Assembly: GCA_037447655.1 (NCBI GenBank)
Contig: JBBHKE010000541.1
Coordinates: forward strand, 188,001-248,000
Source of the DNA: Zygnema cylindricum
Taxonomy: Eukaryota; Streptophyta; Zygnematophyceae; Zygnematales; Zygnemataceae
Direction: 5' to 3'
DNA: 60,000 nt
Shown here: in pieces, positions 1-14,200 of the stretch
Numbering within the stretch: the first letter of the stretch is position 1
How the letters are laid out: every line of letters begins with the position of its first letter
The notes under the pieces: generated by a model
The model's input: only the letters and a program-made list of their open reading frames with translations
Told to the model about the DNA's origin: nothing
Databases searched by the model: none
Translations under genes and position numbers: made by a program

Positions 1-650
1 TTGGCACACACATGAGGACAAGTTTGTGGTTGATAATTAGACATTCGAGGAGATAGAGTTCCTTGCCAGTAAGAATCGATGTTTAAGACAAAGACAGGCG
101 CTCTCGTGAGGGAATTAAGTACTAGGCGTGAATCGTGCGCAAAGGCCTTTATTAAAAGGAGTGGATTGTACAAAGACATATACTCCCGTGGTCAAGTTTG
201 ATACGCTAAGGAGGATTGTGGACTTAGTAGCGGCTAGAAAGAAGCACATCCATGAGATGGATATTGAGAAAACGTTCTTTAACGGTGACCTCAAGGAAGA
301 GGTATGTATGGAAGTTCCAAAAGGGATGGCATCCAAACCCAATATGGTGTGACGTCCACGGAAGTCGTTGAATGGACTGAAGCAAGCACCGAGGACTTGG
401 CGCCTGTGCCTGCATAAGGTTATCGTAGAGTTTGGATACGTGTCTCCAGAAGGTTATCACACAAATTGGATTCGAAAGAACAGTTTCTACATAAGGCTAT
501 CACAAAAATTTGATTTCGTGAGAACAGTTTCAGATTCGGGCATGTACATGAATGGTGAAGGAGAGGATCAGATTGTGTTCTCCGTTTATGTGGAAAAATT
601 CATTGAGGTATCTGAATTTTGGATAAGGACTGTGCATTAAAGAAGTATTG
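1..650 (+). pseudogene. Decayed Ty1/copia reverse transcriptase fragment
   Basis: Reading frames on the plus strand match the reverse transcriptase of the outer copia at 42.3-42.9 kb. Matching pieces are FKTKTGA near position 80, TPVVKFDTLRR near 185-215, MDIEKTFFNGDL near 255-290, LKQAPRTW near 373-400 and FVRTVSDSG near 513-540. The catalytic YVDD has become YVEK (about 587-598), and stops and frameshifts separate the blocks, so it is dead. A short imperfect triplication lies at about 410-530. RNase H is absent, and the LTR relic follows after a TG microsatellite. It lies antisense in the last visible intron of the modular gene. The 5' part is beyond the window. Confidence 0.8.
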
Positions 651-682
651 TCAACAGATATTGTGAGGCATCAACGAAGATA

Positions 683-717
683 TGTGTGTGTGTGTGTGTG
701 TGTTTGTGTATGTGTGT
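683..717. repeat. (TG)n microsatellite
   Basis: A near-perfect TG dinucleotide run with two small interruptions, located where the RNase H part of the copia relic should be. Confidence 0.9.
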
Positions 718-759
718 GATTTAGATATTACGGTTTCATACTTTTTTTTAATATGTATG

Positions 760-1214
760 TTATTTAGTACGAAGAAAGTGGTACCGTGCCTTCTGGTCTA
801 GGAGTTCCGATGAGATATGTCTTTAAAGGCGAATCTTGTTTATCCTGTAGTCTGTGATTGGTGGACGTTTGTCACTTGTGTTAGTGGAGAGCGTCTCAGC
901 AGGTATGGCAGTTTCTTGTACCGTAAGTAATGGTTAGTCTCATTGTGAGTAGAGATAAGAATTGTGATTTAGGAAGAACTTTGTAAGAGTGACAGTGAGG
1001 AGAAATGTTCGGCTTAACATATGCGTATTCTGCTGTCCCCTTGTGTAATGTTGAATATCTTTGTATGGATGTTTGTTTCCGCTTATAAGCTGGCAATCTG
1101 TATGTGTTTTATTTGTGAGCGGTCTTCTCAATGGTGAAAGTTCTTGTATGAATGCTCGCTTCCGCTTATGAGCTGCACACTTTATGTGTGTTGTATTTGC
1201 GAGCGATCCTATCA
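760..1214 (+). repeat. Copia LTR relic (outer-element family)
   Basis: The end GATCCTATCA (1205-1214) equals the 3' end of the LTR of the outer copia at 46.3 kb. The segment at about 890-1020 aligns with the LTR relic at 13.1-13.3 kb. The last part is duplicated in tandem with a period of about 81 bp; units of CTTATRAGCTG followed by GCGAGCG-like sequence begin near 1083 and 1165. The left boundary is uncertain. After 1214 the sequence returns within about 70 bp to the intron shared by all modules. Confidence 0.65.
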
Positions 1215-1470
1215 ATGCTTACCTTGCATATTGTTATGATTAAAGGCGTGATAAATAGGTGTAGCAGTTAGCTTGCAAGAGCAATTTTGTTGCCACGCCT
1301 AGACCCCTAAATACTTGTTATTACCCCAGAGGGAGATAGAGCGAAATTTGCATCTTCCCATAACTTGTGCCATTTTGGTATCATGCCAAGAAATCCAGTA
1401 TTTTGTTTTTTGCTGCATAATTTGCAGATTTTTTCAAAGTTAAATGAAAGCTAACGACAAAGAAAAATAA

Positions 1471-1494
1471 AATATATATATATATATATTTATA
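1471..1494. repeat. (TA)n microsatellite
   Basis: AT/TA dinucleotide run in the intron downstream of the leftmost B exon. Confidence 0.85.
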
Positions 1495-2059
1495 TGAGAG
1501 GAGGAAAATGTAATGTTAATTCAATCTTCCTTCTACTTGTGCGTGAGCGAGTTTTCAATTCTGCCCTTTTAAAGGAGGGGAGTGGGATTGACAAGAGTGG
1601 CCTTTCCCCCGAGGTGGTCCATCCTTCAGTTTTTGGTGCTCATGGTGACAAACGTAAATTGGCAAACTGTCATTTACCGGAGAATGTAAAATGGATCTCA
1701 TAATGTAATTTGCACCTCCCACCTATAATACCGTGTTAAGTGGAGAACTTAAATTTGAATAACATTTGGTGAGAATACGCTGCAAATTCAAAACTCCCAG
1801 TTGTTTCCAACGTCCGTAAGGTTGTGCATACTTTCAGGTCAAACCCTGTAGTACTCTAGCATACATAAGTTATACATAGAAAAGAGAACGAATTTTTCCC
1901 AGAGCCGCTTTATTTCACACCTATTTTTTTCCATCCTATGTCAAGATTCCCATCGTCGACAAGGATAAATAGCTGAAAACAATAGAAGGTCACAAAATTT
2001 CTACACAAAAACAATATAACGGAAATGGAAAATGGAAAAATTAAAAGTAAGAAACTCAC

Positions 2060-2224
2060 AATTATGTATGTGTTATTCCGAAGAAGGGAAATACGGTCCA
2101 AGGAGGAACGAGTTCCACAACTGTCATCATTGTATGCTATTCTCCAAGTTGACTTCGACCCCACATTATAGACATAGAGTGTTGTATCAAAGGTAGAGTT
2201 GTCACAAGTAGACATGGTTACAAC
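2060..2224 (-). CDS. Exon B of module 1 (last visible exon)
   Basis: 55 codons, phase 0-0. VVTMSTCDNSTFDTTLYVYN, AYNDDSC, RISLLRNNTYII. The matching D exon is not in the window; the copia relic at 1-1214 lies where it would be expected, so D is either beyond position 1 or destroyed. Confidence 0.72.
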
Positions 2225-5200
2225 CTGAAGCCGACATTCAATTCAAGACATTCAGAGTGGAAAATGATTGAGGAGAGTAAAGCAAAGAGACAAATGTTAT
2301 GTCGGTTAATAAGTTTTTGCTTGTGTTCGCATCGACATTAGAATATTCATTGGCCGCAGACTCTTGACACTAGATAGGCTGCATAACCTTGGATATTTTC
2401 AAAGGATTTAGCACCTCACTGGAGCAAAATTGGCCATATATGACCCCCCCGAATTAGATAAACATTTTATCATCCAAATCATGCGCACAAAAACTTATTA
2501 GATATCTTACAATTTGAACTCTGATACATAAGTCGATGGTTTAAAACTCTATATTTCTGGAAATACTACAACAAAAAGTGTCGCCGACATTATAGAAACT
2601 GCATTGGAAAATAGAGGGCATAACAAAAAATTTCATAATACGCCCAAAAAAAAAATTAAAAAAAAAATGTTAAATTGGCTAACAGTAGACTAATTATCCA
2701 TCACGGTTTATGCTCGTCACGGTAGGTGATGGTGAAGTTGTATAGTTGTGAAAAAAAATCACAAGGCACTGGTTTTTATCGCGTTTGGTACCTAAGACCT
2801 AGGCGAAAACGATAGTCTCTTATTAGGGTTTTTTGGATGGATTTTTGTGTGAAGGCATAAACCCCAAAAGAAGAGACCAAAGAGGATTTTGGAAAAATAT
2901 TTGAACAATAAAATTGGTCAACGGATACCTTTGTTTTTAATATTTATTTATATTACCTCTATTCGGCATTGGAGTCTATTTAGTATTCTGGCTTATGGAT
3001 TTATAGCGTTTGGATTTTTTTTTTTTCAGTTTTATTTTAGGAGTCACGGACCTCCTGCAACCACTTTGAAATGAAGAAGGGTACAAAATCTAAGCGATGG
3101 TGTGAGAAATGGTCAAATATGATCTCCTAAGGGTGGAGTACCCAGGCTATTTGGAAAGAATGGATCTTTTCTCAAAATGAAAACACTCTTTCCTAAGCTT
3201 ATTTTTCTCCAAAAATATCTTTATTTTATAGAAAAAAAAAAATGAAAGCACTAGTCAATACAGAGACATGACTTTTTTCTAGCCCAATACCTTGCCTTTT
3301 CAAGCCGCGACAACATCAAGAAACTCACATCTTAAAAAAATGAGTAGAGCGTGCCTTTAAACTTTATTTTTCATAACTATTTTCACTAACCAGTTCCATT
3401 TCCCATTCACTCACCAACCTATTCACCTGTAAAATAAATTTTCTTGCAATGTAGAGGAAAAAAGTCCAATAACAGCTAAGAGTATCATCGTACTTAGACC
3501 TAGCCAGAATATCTTGAAGATTTTCCAACGGCTATGCAGGTAAAAAAGTGGAGATGCATGTGTGCGGTGTAGAGTTAGTTTAAGCTACAAAATTATAACT
3601 GCCCTCCTTTGGGAACTAATATTGCCTTCTAAATGTTTTGCATTCTTATATTGGCAGGTGTCATACTCAATTGAAAAAAAAAAAAATAATAACGAAGAAT
3701 CAAAATTTCGATTCTTTCGCTTGCATTGGTAGTTTTTCCACTTAATTTGCATTTTCTTTTTCCATTCCAGCCGTTTTTTCTAACAGCAAGTAGAAAGAAA
3801 TTGGACTCTTAAATTCTAGAGGGGGCCCACCTGGTCGGCTAGTGGCCTGTATAGGAACCCGACATCCCGGCCAGGACTAGCTGTATGCAAGTCTTGGGAG
3901 TCGGTAGTGTCACCCTCGTAGTTAAAAGGCAGCGATGAGATAATGATGGAGTTGTTGTATGTCCGCTGACATGGAGGTCCCTTGCAAACTGCAAAAATTA
4001 GAGACCGATGATGAGAAGGTGGATGGTTTAGATCAAATGCCAATGCTTGTATATCACCCATCACTATTTGTAACCATTTTGTAACCTGTTCAGCATGAAT
4101 ATCGAAGAACATACGATGCGAGGTACACCCTTAATATAGGGTGGATTGCTGACATCTTTACACAATCTTACATGAAAAATAAATGCAACAACAATTATCC
4201 CCTGTGCAAAGGCATGAGTTCCTAAGCTTTTTATTACACAGCTCAAGCAGCAAAACGAGCGTTAAAACTAGACCTGTTTGCATAAGTCAAATTTTCTTTC
4301 AAACTTAGTTGTTACTTTTTCATCCTCAAAAATTGAATTCTCTTTAAAAAAATATATTCCATGAGGTCGAAACAGATTCCAAAGCGTTTCTACCACAATA
4401 AGTACACCGTGAATCGCTATAAGCGTTCATAACGCTATTCCGGCGCCCCCAAATTTTGACCAAAATTCTCAAATAGAATTATTAATTCTATTTTGGAAAA
4501 CCCCAAATTCCCAATTAGAGTCGATGATTTCTTTGAAAATCCCCAAATTCCCAATTAGCGTTAATAAAGCTAATTGTTTTATAACCCTAATTATTTTATA
4601 ACGCTAATAGCGATTCACGGTGTACCGGTCATTAGAGATTTATTTTATCAATGACGTTGAAGCTTGAAAGAACTTGGTTTTGCACTTATAAAAAAGGGAA
4701 ATTTGATCCAAAAAAAGGCTAAAAACGACCCCAATGTTTGTTATTTTCTAAGGGTCAAACATGCTCCCCCACGGAGAAAAACTCGGACTATTTGTGTTAA
4801 CATATATTTTTGTATTTTAGTGCGAGCAAATTCTCAAGAAATGTTGATAATTTATGAAGCACTGACCTTCACCCAAGATCTGGATTGAGAAATGCCCAAA
4901 CGATGAAAATGAAAAGCCATCCACAATCTGTACAGGTTTTTCATTCAGAAAAATATATTAGAACATCCAGAATAAAACAGAAAACAATCCCTAAAAAATG
5001 TCATCGACAACAGGATGCGGAGGCTGTATTGCTTTTGCCTTGCACGATTGAAGTTTCAATGCGTAATAAAAAGTTGTAATAATTAGTACACAAAACAGTT
5101 TTATCTCCACGCCTAAACCACCAAAAAATTGTTATTATATGGGAGAGACAGAAATTCACATTTTCCCGTAACTTGTGACATTTTGGTATCATGCCCAGAA

Positions 5201-8200
5201 ATCTAGTATTCTCATTTTTGCAGCAGAAATGTGGAGCGAGCAGATTATTTCACATTTGAACCAATACTAAAAACCCAAAAAAAAAAAAAGGAAAGAATGT
5301 TTTAATTCCGTCTTCCTTCTACCTTCGCGATTTATCAGTTCTACTCTTTTGAGAAAGGAGGGAAGGGCGATTGAAAAGAGAGTATTTTTTGCATAAGTGT
5401 TCATTCTTTCGCTTTTAATGCAAATTCTAAGAAATATATTTCGGCTATCTTTAATTGACTGGAGGATGTAAAATGGATCTCTTGATACATTTCGCACGTC
5501 TGACTCATACCACCACGCTCAAGGGAGGAGCTTGGTTATCATTCGGTGAGACTACAAGACAAAACTCAAAATTCCCAGTTTTTTCCCATGTTCAGACGAA
5601 TGCGCATACGTTTAGACAAAACTCTGAAATACTCGAGCATACTAAAGGTGTAAAATACGAAGAGAAATAAATCGGACAAAGACCACCATAATCCATACTG
5701 ACTCCTGTTTTATTCTATGTCAAAATTCTTCTAGTCCATTTAAAAAAAGGCCAATAAAATTAGAAGATCTTACAAATCCCACACAAAAGAAAAGAAATAA
5801 AAAAATGGAACATGCAGAAGTGAAACAACGATGAAACTCACGATTATGTATGTGTTATTCCGAAGAAGGGAAATACGTTCCAAAAAGGAAGTACTTTCAC
5901 AACTATCATCGTCGTATGCTATTCTCCGAGTTGAATTCGGCCCCACATTATAAACGTAGAGTGTTGTATCAAAAGCAGAGTTTTCACAAGTAGACACGGT
6001 TACAGCCTGAAGACAACATTCAATTCAAGACATTCAGAATGGAATATGATTGAAGAAGAATAGCATAGAGGAAAAATGTTGTAGTGTTAAGTGCAAATGC
6101 TTGTGTTCCCATCCACATTGTGATATTTCTTTGCCTAGATGCTTAATACTAGATAGTCCATGAAATCTTGGGATGGTTTAAAGGATTTAACATCTTGACT
6201 AGGACAAAATTGGCCAAATATTACCGCCGTAATTAAAAAAATATCGAATCACCCAATCCATGCCTACAAAAACTTAATAGAAATGTGGACTTTTCAACAA
6301 AAGACGATGGTTCCAAAATATATAATTCTGGAAACACCACAACAAAAAAAGTTGCCGGCTTTACTAGAATTGCGTAGGGAAATAGAGGGGAAACTAACAT
6401 TTAAGAATCATGACTAACACTAGATCCGTCAACCGTCACGGTTTGTGCACGTCGTCACCGGAGGCAATGGTGAATTTTGTGACGGTGTAGTTGTACCACA
6501 GAATCAAAATAACGTGACTCTTACCACGTCCGGTACCAAAGACCTAGGCAACAAGATAATTCTCACCAAACGGATTGTTTTAGATGGACGTTTCAGTGAA
6601 GGCCTGAACCTGAAAATCGAGAGATCGATGCTTTTTTTGGGCGCATCATCACAATCTGTGACGATGCACGTTTTGACTGTAAAAACAGCCGAAAAACATG
6701 CAAAGATCTAGTTTTTCTGGTGTGCTTTCGAAAATTTTGGGAAACACAAAGTAGAATATTTGAACCTGAATTTTGGGGAATGAAATAACAGAATTACAAA
6801 TTTCGGTATTTTTTACTTTGATTTAGTATTCGAGTCTATTTAAGATTCTTGCTTATGGCTTTAGAATGTTAGATTTTTTGTTTTATTATTTTTTATTTTT
6901 TTGAAGTCACGGTACTCCTACAACTTCTCTTTGCCAGACGGTTCACATTTCTATGGGTTTTTTGTATTATTTATGTTTGATCTGCAGCTCAATACTGTAA
7001 ATACCCAGTATATAGTCTAAAAAAAAACTTATCCGGAAGTGGTCGACTTTATTAGGATTGCATTGTGAGGATCGGCTGCAAATAGGTTTAGTGCTGGCGT
7101 GCTTATTTTGGTTTGGTTCAAGTTTTAAGATTTCGATATAGGCCCACCTGGTCGACTGGTGGCCTATATAGGAAACCGACATCCGGACCGGGACTAGCTG
7201 TATGCATGTTTTCGGAGTAGGTAGTGTCACCCTCGTAGTTAAAAGGCAGCGATGAGATAATGATGGAGTTGTTGTATGTCCGCTCACATGGAGGTCCCTT
7301 GCAAACTGCAATAGTTCGACACCGATGGTTAGAAGCTTTAAAGTTTGTATAAAATGCCCAAGTTTGTAAATTACCATTCACTATTTGTAAGCATTTGGTA
7401 ACACGTGCTGCATGAAATCCGAAAAATACACAGAGAGGTAAAATTTTCAGGTTTCGTATTTTTAAGAGTTCATAAATGTGAATCGGATGACACATTTACG
7501 GAAAATCTTATATGGAAAATTAATGCAACAGCAGTTATCCCTTGTGCATTAGCGTCTGTCTCGACAATTGGTATTGTACCGCTCAAGTAGCAAAAAGAGC
7601 GTTAAAACTAGACCTATTTGCATAAATTCGACTTTTTGTCAAATTTAGTTGTTCTTTTCCCATCCAGAGTAAGTGAGTTCTTCATAAACAAACCAAATTT
7701 CGTAAGGTCAAAAAAGATGCCAAAACAATTATATCACAATAAAAACCAGTCTTTTGGACTTTACTTGATGAGTGACATGAGTACAATTGTTGAGGCCATG
7801 AAAGGCCTAAACAAGGGAAAACAAAGGCAAGGCCGAAAATAGATATATGGCCAAATAGAGCAAAGTACAAGTAAGGGAGAGACACACAAGGAAGCCACAA
7901 GGGGAGAGGTTTGTCGTTTGAGTTTTTTTCTTTGCTAGGATAAATCTACAATTCAGAAAAAAAGACTTCATAGGAAAATAGAGAACCGAGAAGCCGGAAA
8001 GGCAGTTTGAGATAGCACCAGTTCTAGTTTTAACTAATGTAGGTAGACCTAATGTTGGTAAAAGGAATTAAAAAAAATAAAAATTCCTATAATTTCCGAG
8101 AGGAATCTTCTACATTACCAAAGGTATGTAGAAACCACTAAAAAAGTACACAACAATAAATAAAAATCTATATTTTCAATTAGCGTTTCGGACTTACAGG

Positions 8201-11200
8201 AGAAAAGATAAATGTTAGTTTAGACATAAGCTTCAATAGAGTTTCATAAATGAGATCGTGAAGATATCTGGTTTCGCATTTCCGAAAATGTAGAATCCAG
8301 AAAATGGTTGAAACAACCCCAACTTTTGCTATTTAAAAAAAAAAAAACTCCCATTAGGAGATAAAAAAATCGTGCTTCCACTGAAACAATAAAAATTGTA
8401 AACTTCGAGGCTTTGATTATGCGTTCCTGACTTCTATTGGAGGTTTCCTTTTAAAACAGTGCAAAAATGATATTTTGCACCGGGAAAAAAATCAGCCGGA
8501 AATTACAAAAAATACTTCCAATTATCAAGCATTACAAAAAAACACAATTATATTCCCCTCCGCGTCAATTTTTTGCGTGGAGAGAGAGGAGTGAGAGAGA
8601 AAGGGGAAAAGGAAAAGCGCGAACAAGACAGCACAGGAGGGGTAAAGGGTTCCCTCTGACCACCCCTAACCCTCTTCATCTCCATCTCTTGCTAACTTAT
8701 TTCTCGCCTGCTGACCTCTCTCCATCGCTTTTTCTGGTCCATTTTCCTCTTCACATTCTTTCACTTTGTCCTCTGTTTATTCTTTTCCGCTACACCCTCT
8801 TCCTCTTACGCTAAAACCGTTTTCCCCCGATCTCTCCCTCTCCCTCCCGGTCCCCTCTCTTCTCCTCCCCCCCTAACCCTCTTTCACTTCCCTGTCGGCC
8901 CATTTCCCTTTCTTCTAGCTAGCCCCTACTCTCAGCTCCAGCACGCCTTTCTTCCGATGCCCCTTTCCCCAGATTGCCTCCCTCCCTTTCCCCGCTTCTC
9001 CCACTTCCTCCCTCCAGCTGCCTCCACCTCCTCTCCTCCGCTTCCCCTTTCACCAATCCCTACCCTCTTCCCTTCCCCTTCAATCTCAGTAGCCCTTTCC
9101 ACTCAATCCCTGTAGCCCCTCTTCTCCTCTCCCTCCCACATGCTACTCATGTCCCTTTCTCGCTGCTGGCCCATCTTTCCCTCTCCCTCTCTTCCGCTCT
9201 CCTTTCCACCTCTCCTACTAAACCCTCTTCTTCTCTCCAGGTGCCCGTTCATCCTCTCCCCTGCTGACCCTTCCCTCTCTCATTGTTGGGCCATATTCCT
9301 CTCTACCCCTCTTCCACTGTTTTCCCCCCACTCTCCCACTGACCCCTCCCCCTCCCTCCCCCCCTCTCATCTTCCCTTTCCCGCTCAGCAGTTTCAGTCT
9401 TCCCTCTTTTTTGATGCCACATTTTCCTTCTCCTTTTCTCCTTCCTCCATCCCTACATCTTCCCATAGGCCCTTTTCCCTCACTCTGCTGCTCGCCCTCT
9501 CTCTCTATCCCTCGCGTGTGGGCCCTTTAGTTTTTATGAGACAGTTAAAGGGGAAAATGTCTGGTACAAGAGTGAGAGAGGAAGAGAGTGAGAGCGACTC
9601 TCCCCTCAATAAATTGTTAGTCTCATGTGACGAAAAAACATTTTATTTCGTTTGCATACGTGGAAAACATAAAAAATTAAGTGCAGGGCCAAAAGTTTGT
9701 TTTGCTTTAGTATCACTTAGTATAACGTAAACAGGCATCCGAGCAGCGATATGCTGTCCAAAATACAAAATCCGACATGTTTTTGAGAACCGTCTTTAAA
9801 CGACCTGATATAGAGGCACATGTTTCATTCAAATTTCGGTTCGTGGTTCGCCAGCTCACGTTCTATGACTGGTTTAACTGGTTTACCCAATGCCCAATCT
9901 AAAATATATTTGTTTGGCCTCAAACCAGGCAGCCACCAAAAGTTGCCTTTTTGAACCACCCTCTAAACCTATTAAGATCTTTTAACTATTTATTATTACG
10001 TGGACTCTACTCACGTTGATGATACCAGATTTACGGCGACGTGTGACATGTTGAATCATATATATAGTTTCACGACTCAAATTATATCTCAATTGCACCT
10101 AACTAAAATTGGATCGGAAACATGTACCTCCACCCCTATGTATGGAAAATCCAAATAGCCGAAATTCGTATAGATTGACTTGTCTTTAACCGTTAAGATT
10201 TGGCGAAATTTTGAGTGTTTTCAACATGTGGCGTTTAATCAAACAGCGTTATGTCACCAGAACAATCACAAGGATATGAAAAAACATGTCACGTGTGGCT
10301 TATCAATATCTGAATCCAAACAGTTGTACCGATGTGTAAAGTCGTTAGAGAAAATAATGTCTATTGTTAAATAGACCGTGAATCGCTATTAGAGAAAAAA
10401 CATTATTAGCGTGGGAATTATTTAGTGAGATTAAATCTACTTCAGTTCCACATGACGTGGCTGTCGTAAACCCTTTGTAGAATTGGCATTTTGAACAAAA
10501 CAATTAATATTATTAACGGTATTTTGTGCTCATAGGGCACAATAAACAGGCATTAAATTAGTGGTATTAACACTGATAATGTTTCAAGATCATCAAAAGA
10601 AAATTACCTTATCAAATAATATTTATGCTTAGTTTCTAAACAATTGACCCATAAGTCTTAGAGTCGAAACCAATGGCTTGGCTCATATTTAACCAACAAC
10701 CTTTCGAAGGTAGGAGAATCATAAGATCCTAATTAAAACAATGACGTGGCCACATAATAGAGTTGCACTTCAGAGTTTTAGGCATGTTAAGTTTGACAAT
10801 TATGGTTCCCATGACAGATAAGAGGGAATCACCACCTGCGGGAGGGGGTGGAGGAGAGGGAGGTGAAAGAGGCGGAGGGTGTGGTGGTGGAGGTGGTGAA
10901 GGAATCACAGGGGGTGGCGGGGCTCCTGTTCATGTTCCCATTGCCCCCATCATTTTCCTAGCAAGATTTTTTTCTTACATCCAAAAAATAGTTCAAATAA
11001 AGAGATCGAAATATCTGGATCAATAAAGCTAGTCCAAAATGAATTTTAACAAAAGGTTTTTTTTTTTTTTTTTGTTGTAGTGCAACCAAAAAAATCGAAA
11101 ATTGGTGATACTGCTTGTATTTGTTTTCGACAATTCATAAGTCTTATTTATTTTTTTTGCACGTACTATTATAAGTTTACCAAGTTTTTTTTTTGACAAA

Positions 11201-14200
11201 ATAGACTCATGTACATGTCATTTTAACAACATATTGCTATATTTGGTTGATAATTCATAGGCTAGAAAATCATGCGATAATGGGTCAAATATGCTCCTCC
11301 ACAAAAAACCCTCGGACTATAAAGTATTAAATACATATATGTATGCATATATATATACATGTTTGTGTGTGTGTGTGTCTATGCTAACAAATACCCAAGA
11401 GTTGTTGAAATTGTTGAAAGCACTAACCTCCAATCCAGATCCTGATTGAGAAAAGCCCGAACGATGAACTTGAATAGCCATCCACAATCTGATAACATTT
11501 TTAATTCAGGAAATTATATAAGAACACTTGAAATAAAACAGAAAACAATCCCTAAACAAGATTAGCGACAACAGACGCTATGCCTGTATTTTGTTCACCT
11601 TGCACATTCGTACGTCAATGCGTAATTAGATTTCAAAGCTGTTTTACGCCATGCTTAGACCACGAAAAAAATGTTATTATTTCAGAGAGTGACAGATACC
11701 GTAACTTGTGACATTTTGATATCATGCCGAGAAAACCAGTGTTTTCTTTTTATCAGAAAAAACTGGAATTTGCTCATTTTTCCAGATCTGAATTATAAAT
11801 AAAGAGGGAAAAAAAATTTCCTTTGAGGAAGGAAAGATTGTTCTAATTTCCACCTTCCCTCTACTCTTGTGAGAACGATTTCAGTTTTGTCCTTAGGGCG
11901 ATAGACAACAGAGGCCTATTGGCAAAGTAGTCAATACTTTCATTTTTTATGCTAATAGTGATTTTTTATTCATTTCGGCTACATTTGATTGGCCGGAAGA
12001 TGTCAAATGGATCCCTCCATACATGTTGCACTTGTGATCCATAATCTCGCGTTCAAGTGAATAACTTAAATTTGAATAACATCTGGTGAGAATTTACAGA
12101 GAAAACAAAACTCCCACTTGTTTCACATTCTTCTACTAATGTGCATACTTTTAGAATAAGCTCTGAAGTACTTAAGCCTACTAAAGTTGTAAGAAATTAA
12201 GAGAAATAAATTGAACAAAAACCACCGATCCATAACCATCCATTCCATTCTATGTCAAAATTCTCATTGCCCTGTGCAAAAAAAGGCTGAAAAATTAGAG
12301 CTTAAAAATGCTCCACAAAAAAAACTCAACGAAAATAAAACATACAGAACTAAAAAATAAGTAAGAAACTCACAATTATGTATGTGTTATTCTGAAGAAG
12401 AGAGATACTGTACAAGAAGGAACGACTTCCACAGCTATCATCGTTGTATGCTTCTCTCCAAGTTGAATTCGGCCCCACATTATACACGTAGAGTGTTGTA
12501 TCGAAGGTCGAGTTGTCACAAGTAGAGATGGTCACAACCTGAAGACGCCATTCAATTCAAGACATTCAAACTGGAGAACGATCGAAGAAGTAAAGAAGAG
12601 AGGAAAATGTTGTAAATCTTTTAAGTTTGAATTCTTGTGTTTGAATCTACTTTGTAACATTTCTTTCCCGAAGATGCTTAACACTATATAGCTGCAAAAT
12701 CTTGGATGTGTTTTAGAGGATTTTACAAAATTACACGAGTAAAACGGGCTATTTTTGGCAAACCGTCATCGTTTTTGCTCGTCTTCACAGTAGGTGATGA
12801 TTATATTTGCAATAGTGTGATTGTACGAGGAAACCGCAAAAATGTGTTTTCTTATGACGTCCGTACCTAAGACCTGGGTGAATACGATAATATTTTTTTC
12901 GCACCAAATGGAATGTTGTAAGTGTATTAGGATTACATTTTGTGTGTCGGCATCTGGAAAGGGTTTGCATCAGTACGTTAAGTTTGGTTCGGCGTCTAGT
13001 TGTGTATGTGTGTTTATTTCGTGCGTAGTTTATCTTACCGTGCTTCGGATCCAATGCTTCCGGTCCAACGCACGTTTAGTTTCGGTGAAGTTGTGTCTTG
13101 TTAGGCAGAAATGTGTTTTCCTTGTTAGTATTCGATGGAAGTCTATCCCATGTGTTAGTGGAAAAATTCACTGCATTTATGTTAGTCAATATGTACATTA
13201 AGAACTGGATTAGTCTGATTGTGCAACGTGAGAAGTGATGTTAGTAAGGTTGAACTTTGCAAAAGTGAGAGTGAGGAGAAAATTGTTGGCTTAATCTATG
13301 ATTTATGTAAAGGTGATGCGAAAGATTTCCGAGCCACCGCTATGATTTTGTGAGTTACTGCGCACTCTGTTTGCTCTGTTTGGGAATAATAAATCCTATC
13401 ATTTAGTAGCGGAGCAGTATTTGCTCCAGTGAGTGATTCAGTTGAGTGAGGGTAGTAGCTAGGGGAAAGAAGGAGAAAGGTACGCCATCGCCATCTGCCA
13501 GGGAGCGGCTTACACCGGCGCCTTCTAAAGACCCTCCTCTCAAAGTGTCGTCGAATAAGCCCAGAAAAAAGGATTTCAGTTTCGAGGATGAAAAGTACGA
13601 GGAAAACCTTCCGGCTGATCGCATTGGACAGGATAGTTTCAGAGGCAACAGCAGCTCTGATAACCGTCTTAAGGAGAAGTGTACAAGGAGAAAGGAGGGA
13701 CAAAGAAGAAAGAGAAGAAATAGAAGTCCACGACGGAGGAGCCAAATCCGACAAGGACAGTTATTGAGTGAAGGCGATAAAGTGAAATAAACTGGAAACA
13801 AAAAAACACTCAGAAAGCGGAGGAGGAAGTCTGATTTTGACAATGAAATTGAAAATGAACAAAGCTTCAAGATGTCAAAGAAATGCTCCTTGAAGACAGC
13901 GTCCAAGAAATGTTGGGAGAGCTACAAATTATGGTTAGTTGAATTCAAGATTCCATTGTTTCATAAGCGTACAAAACATATCCGAGATTGTGGCATTTTC
14001 TTCGGGACCTAGTGAGTGCCAACGAGTCAGAATTAAATTATGTGACTATGGTTTAGGAAGTCTTAGACATGTTGACTAAGTTTGCGATGCATGCTGTGTT
14101 TGTTAGAGGGAGGCCTAAGACAGGTCTGGTGTGACAACGATTCTGTAACATTTCATTTATTTACTTCTCATCGCGCATTGGAGTCTATTAATACTCTTGC

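Noticed and set aside
8974-9730. Pro/Ser/Leu-rich frames of 97 and 196 codons
   Set aside because: C/T-only sequence cannot form stop codons on this strand; composition artefact in an intron insertion.
13446-13790. Arg/Ser/Lys-rich protein resembling an SR splicing factor
   Set aside because: Lies right after an LTR end and primer-site-like sequence, and its start resembles Gag of the outer copia.
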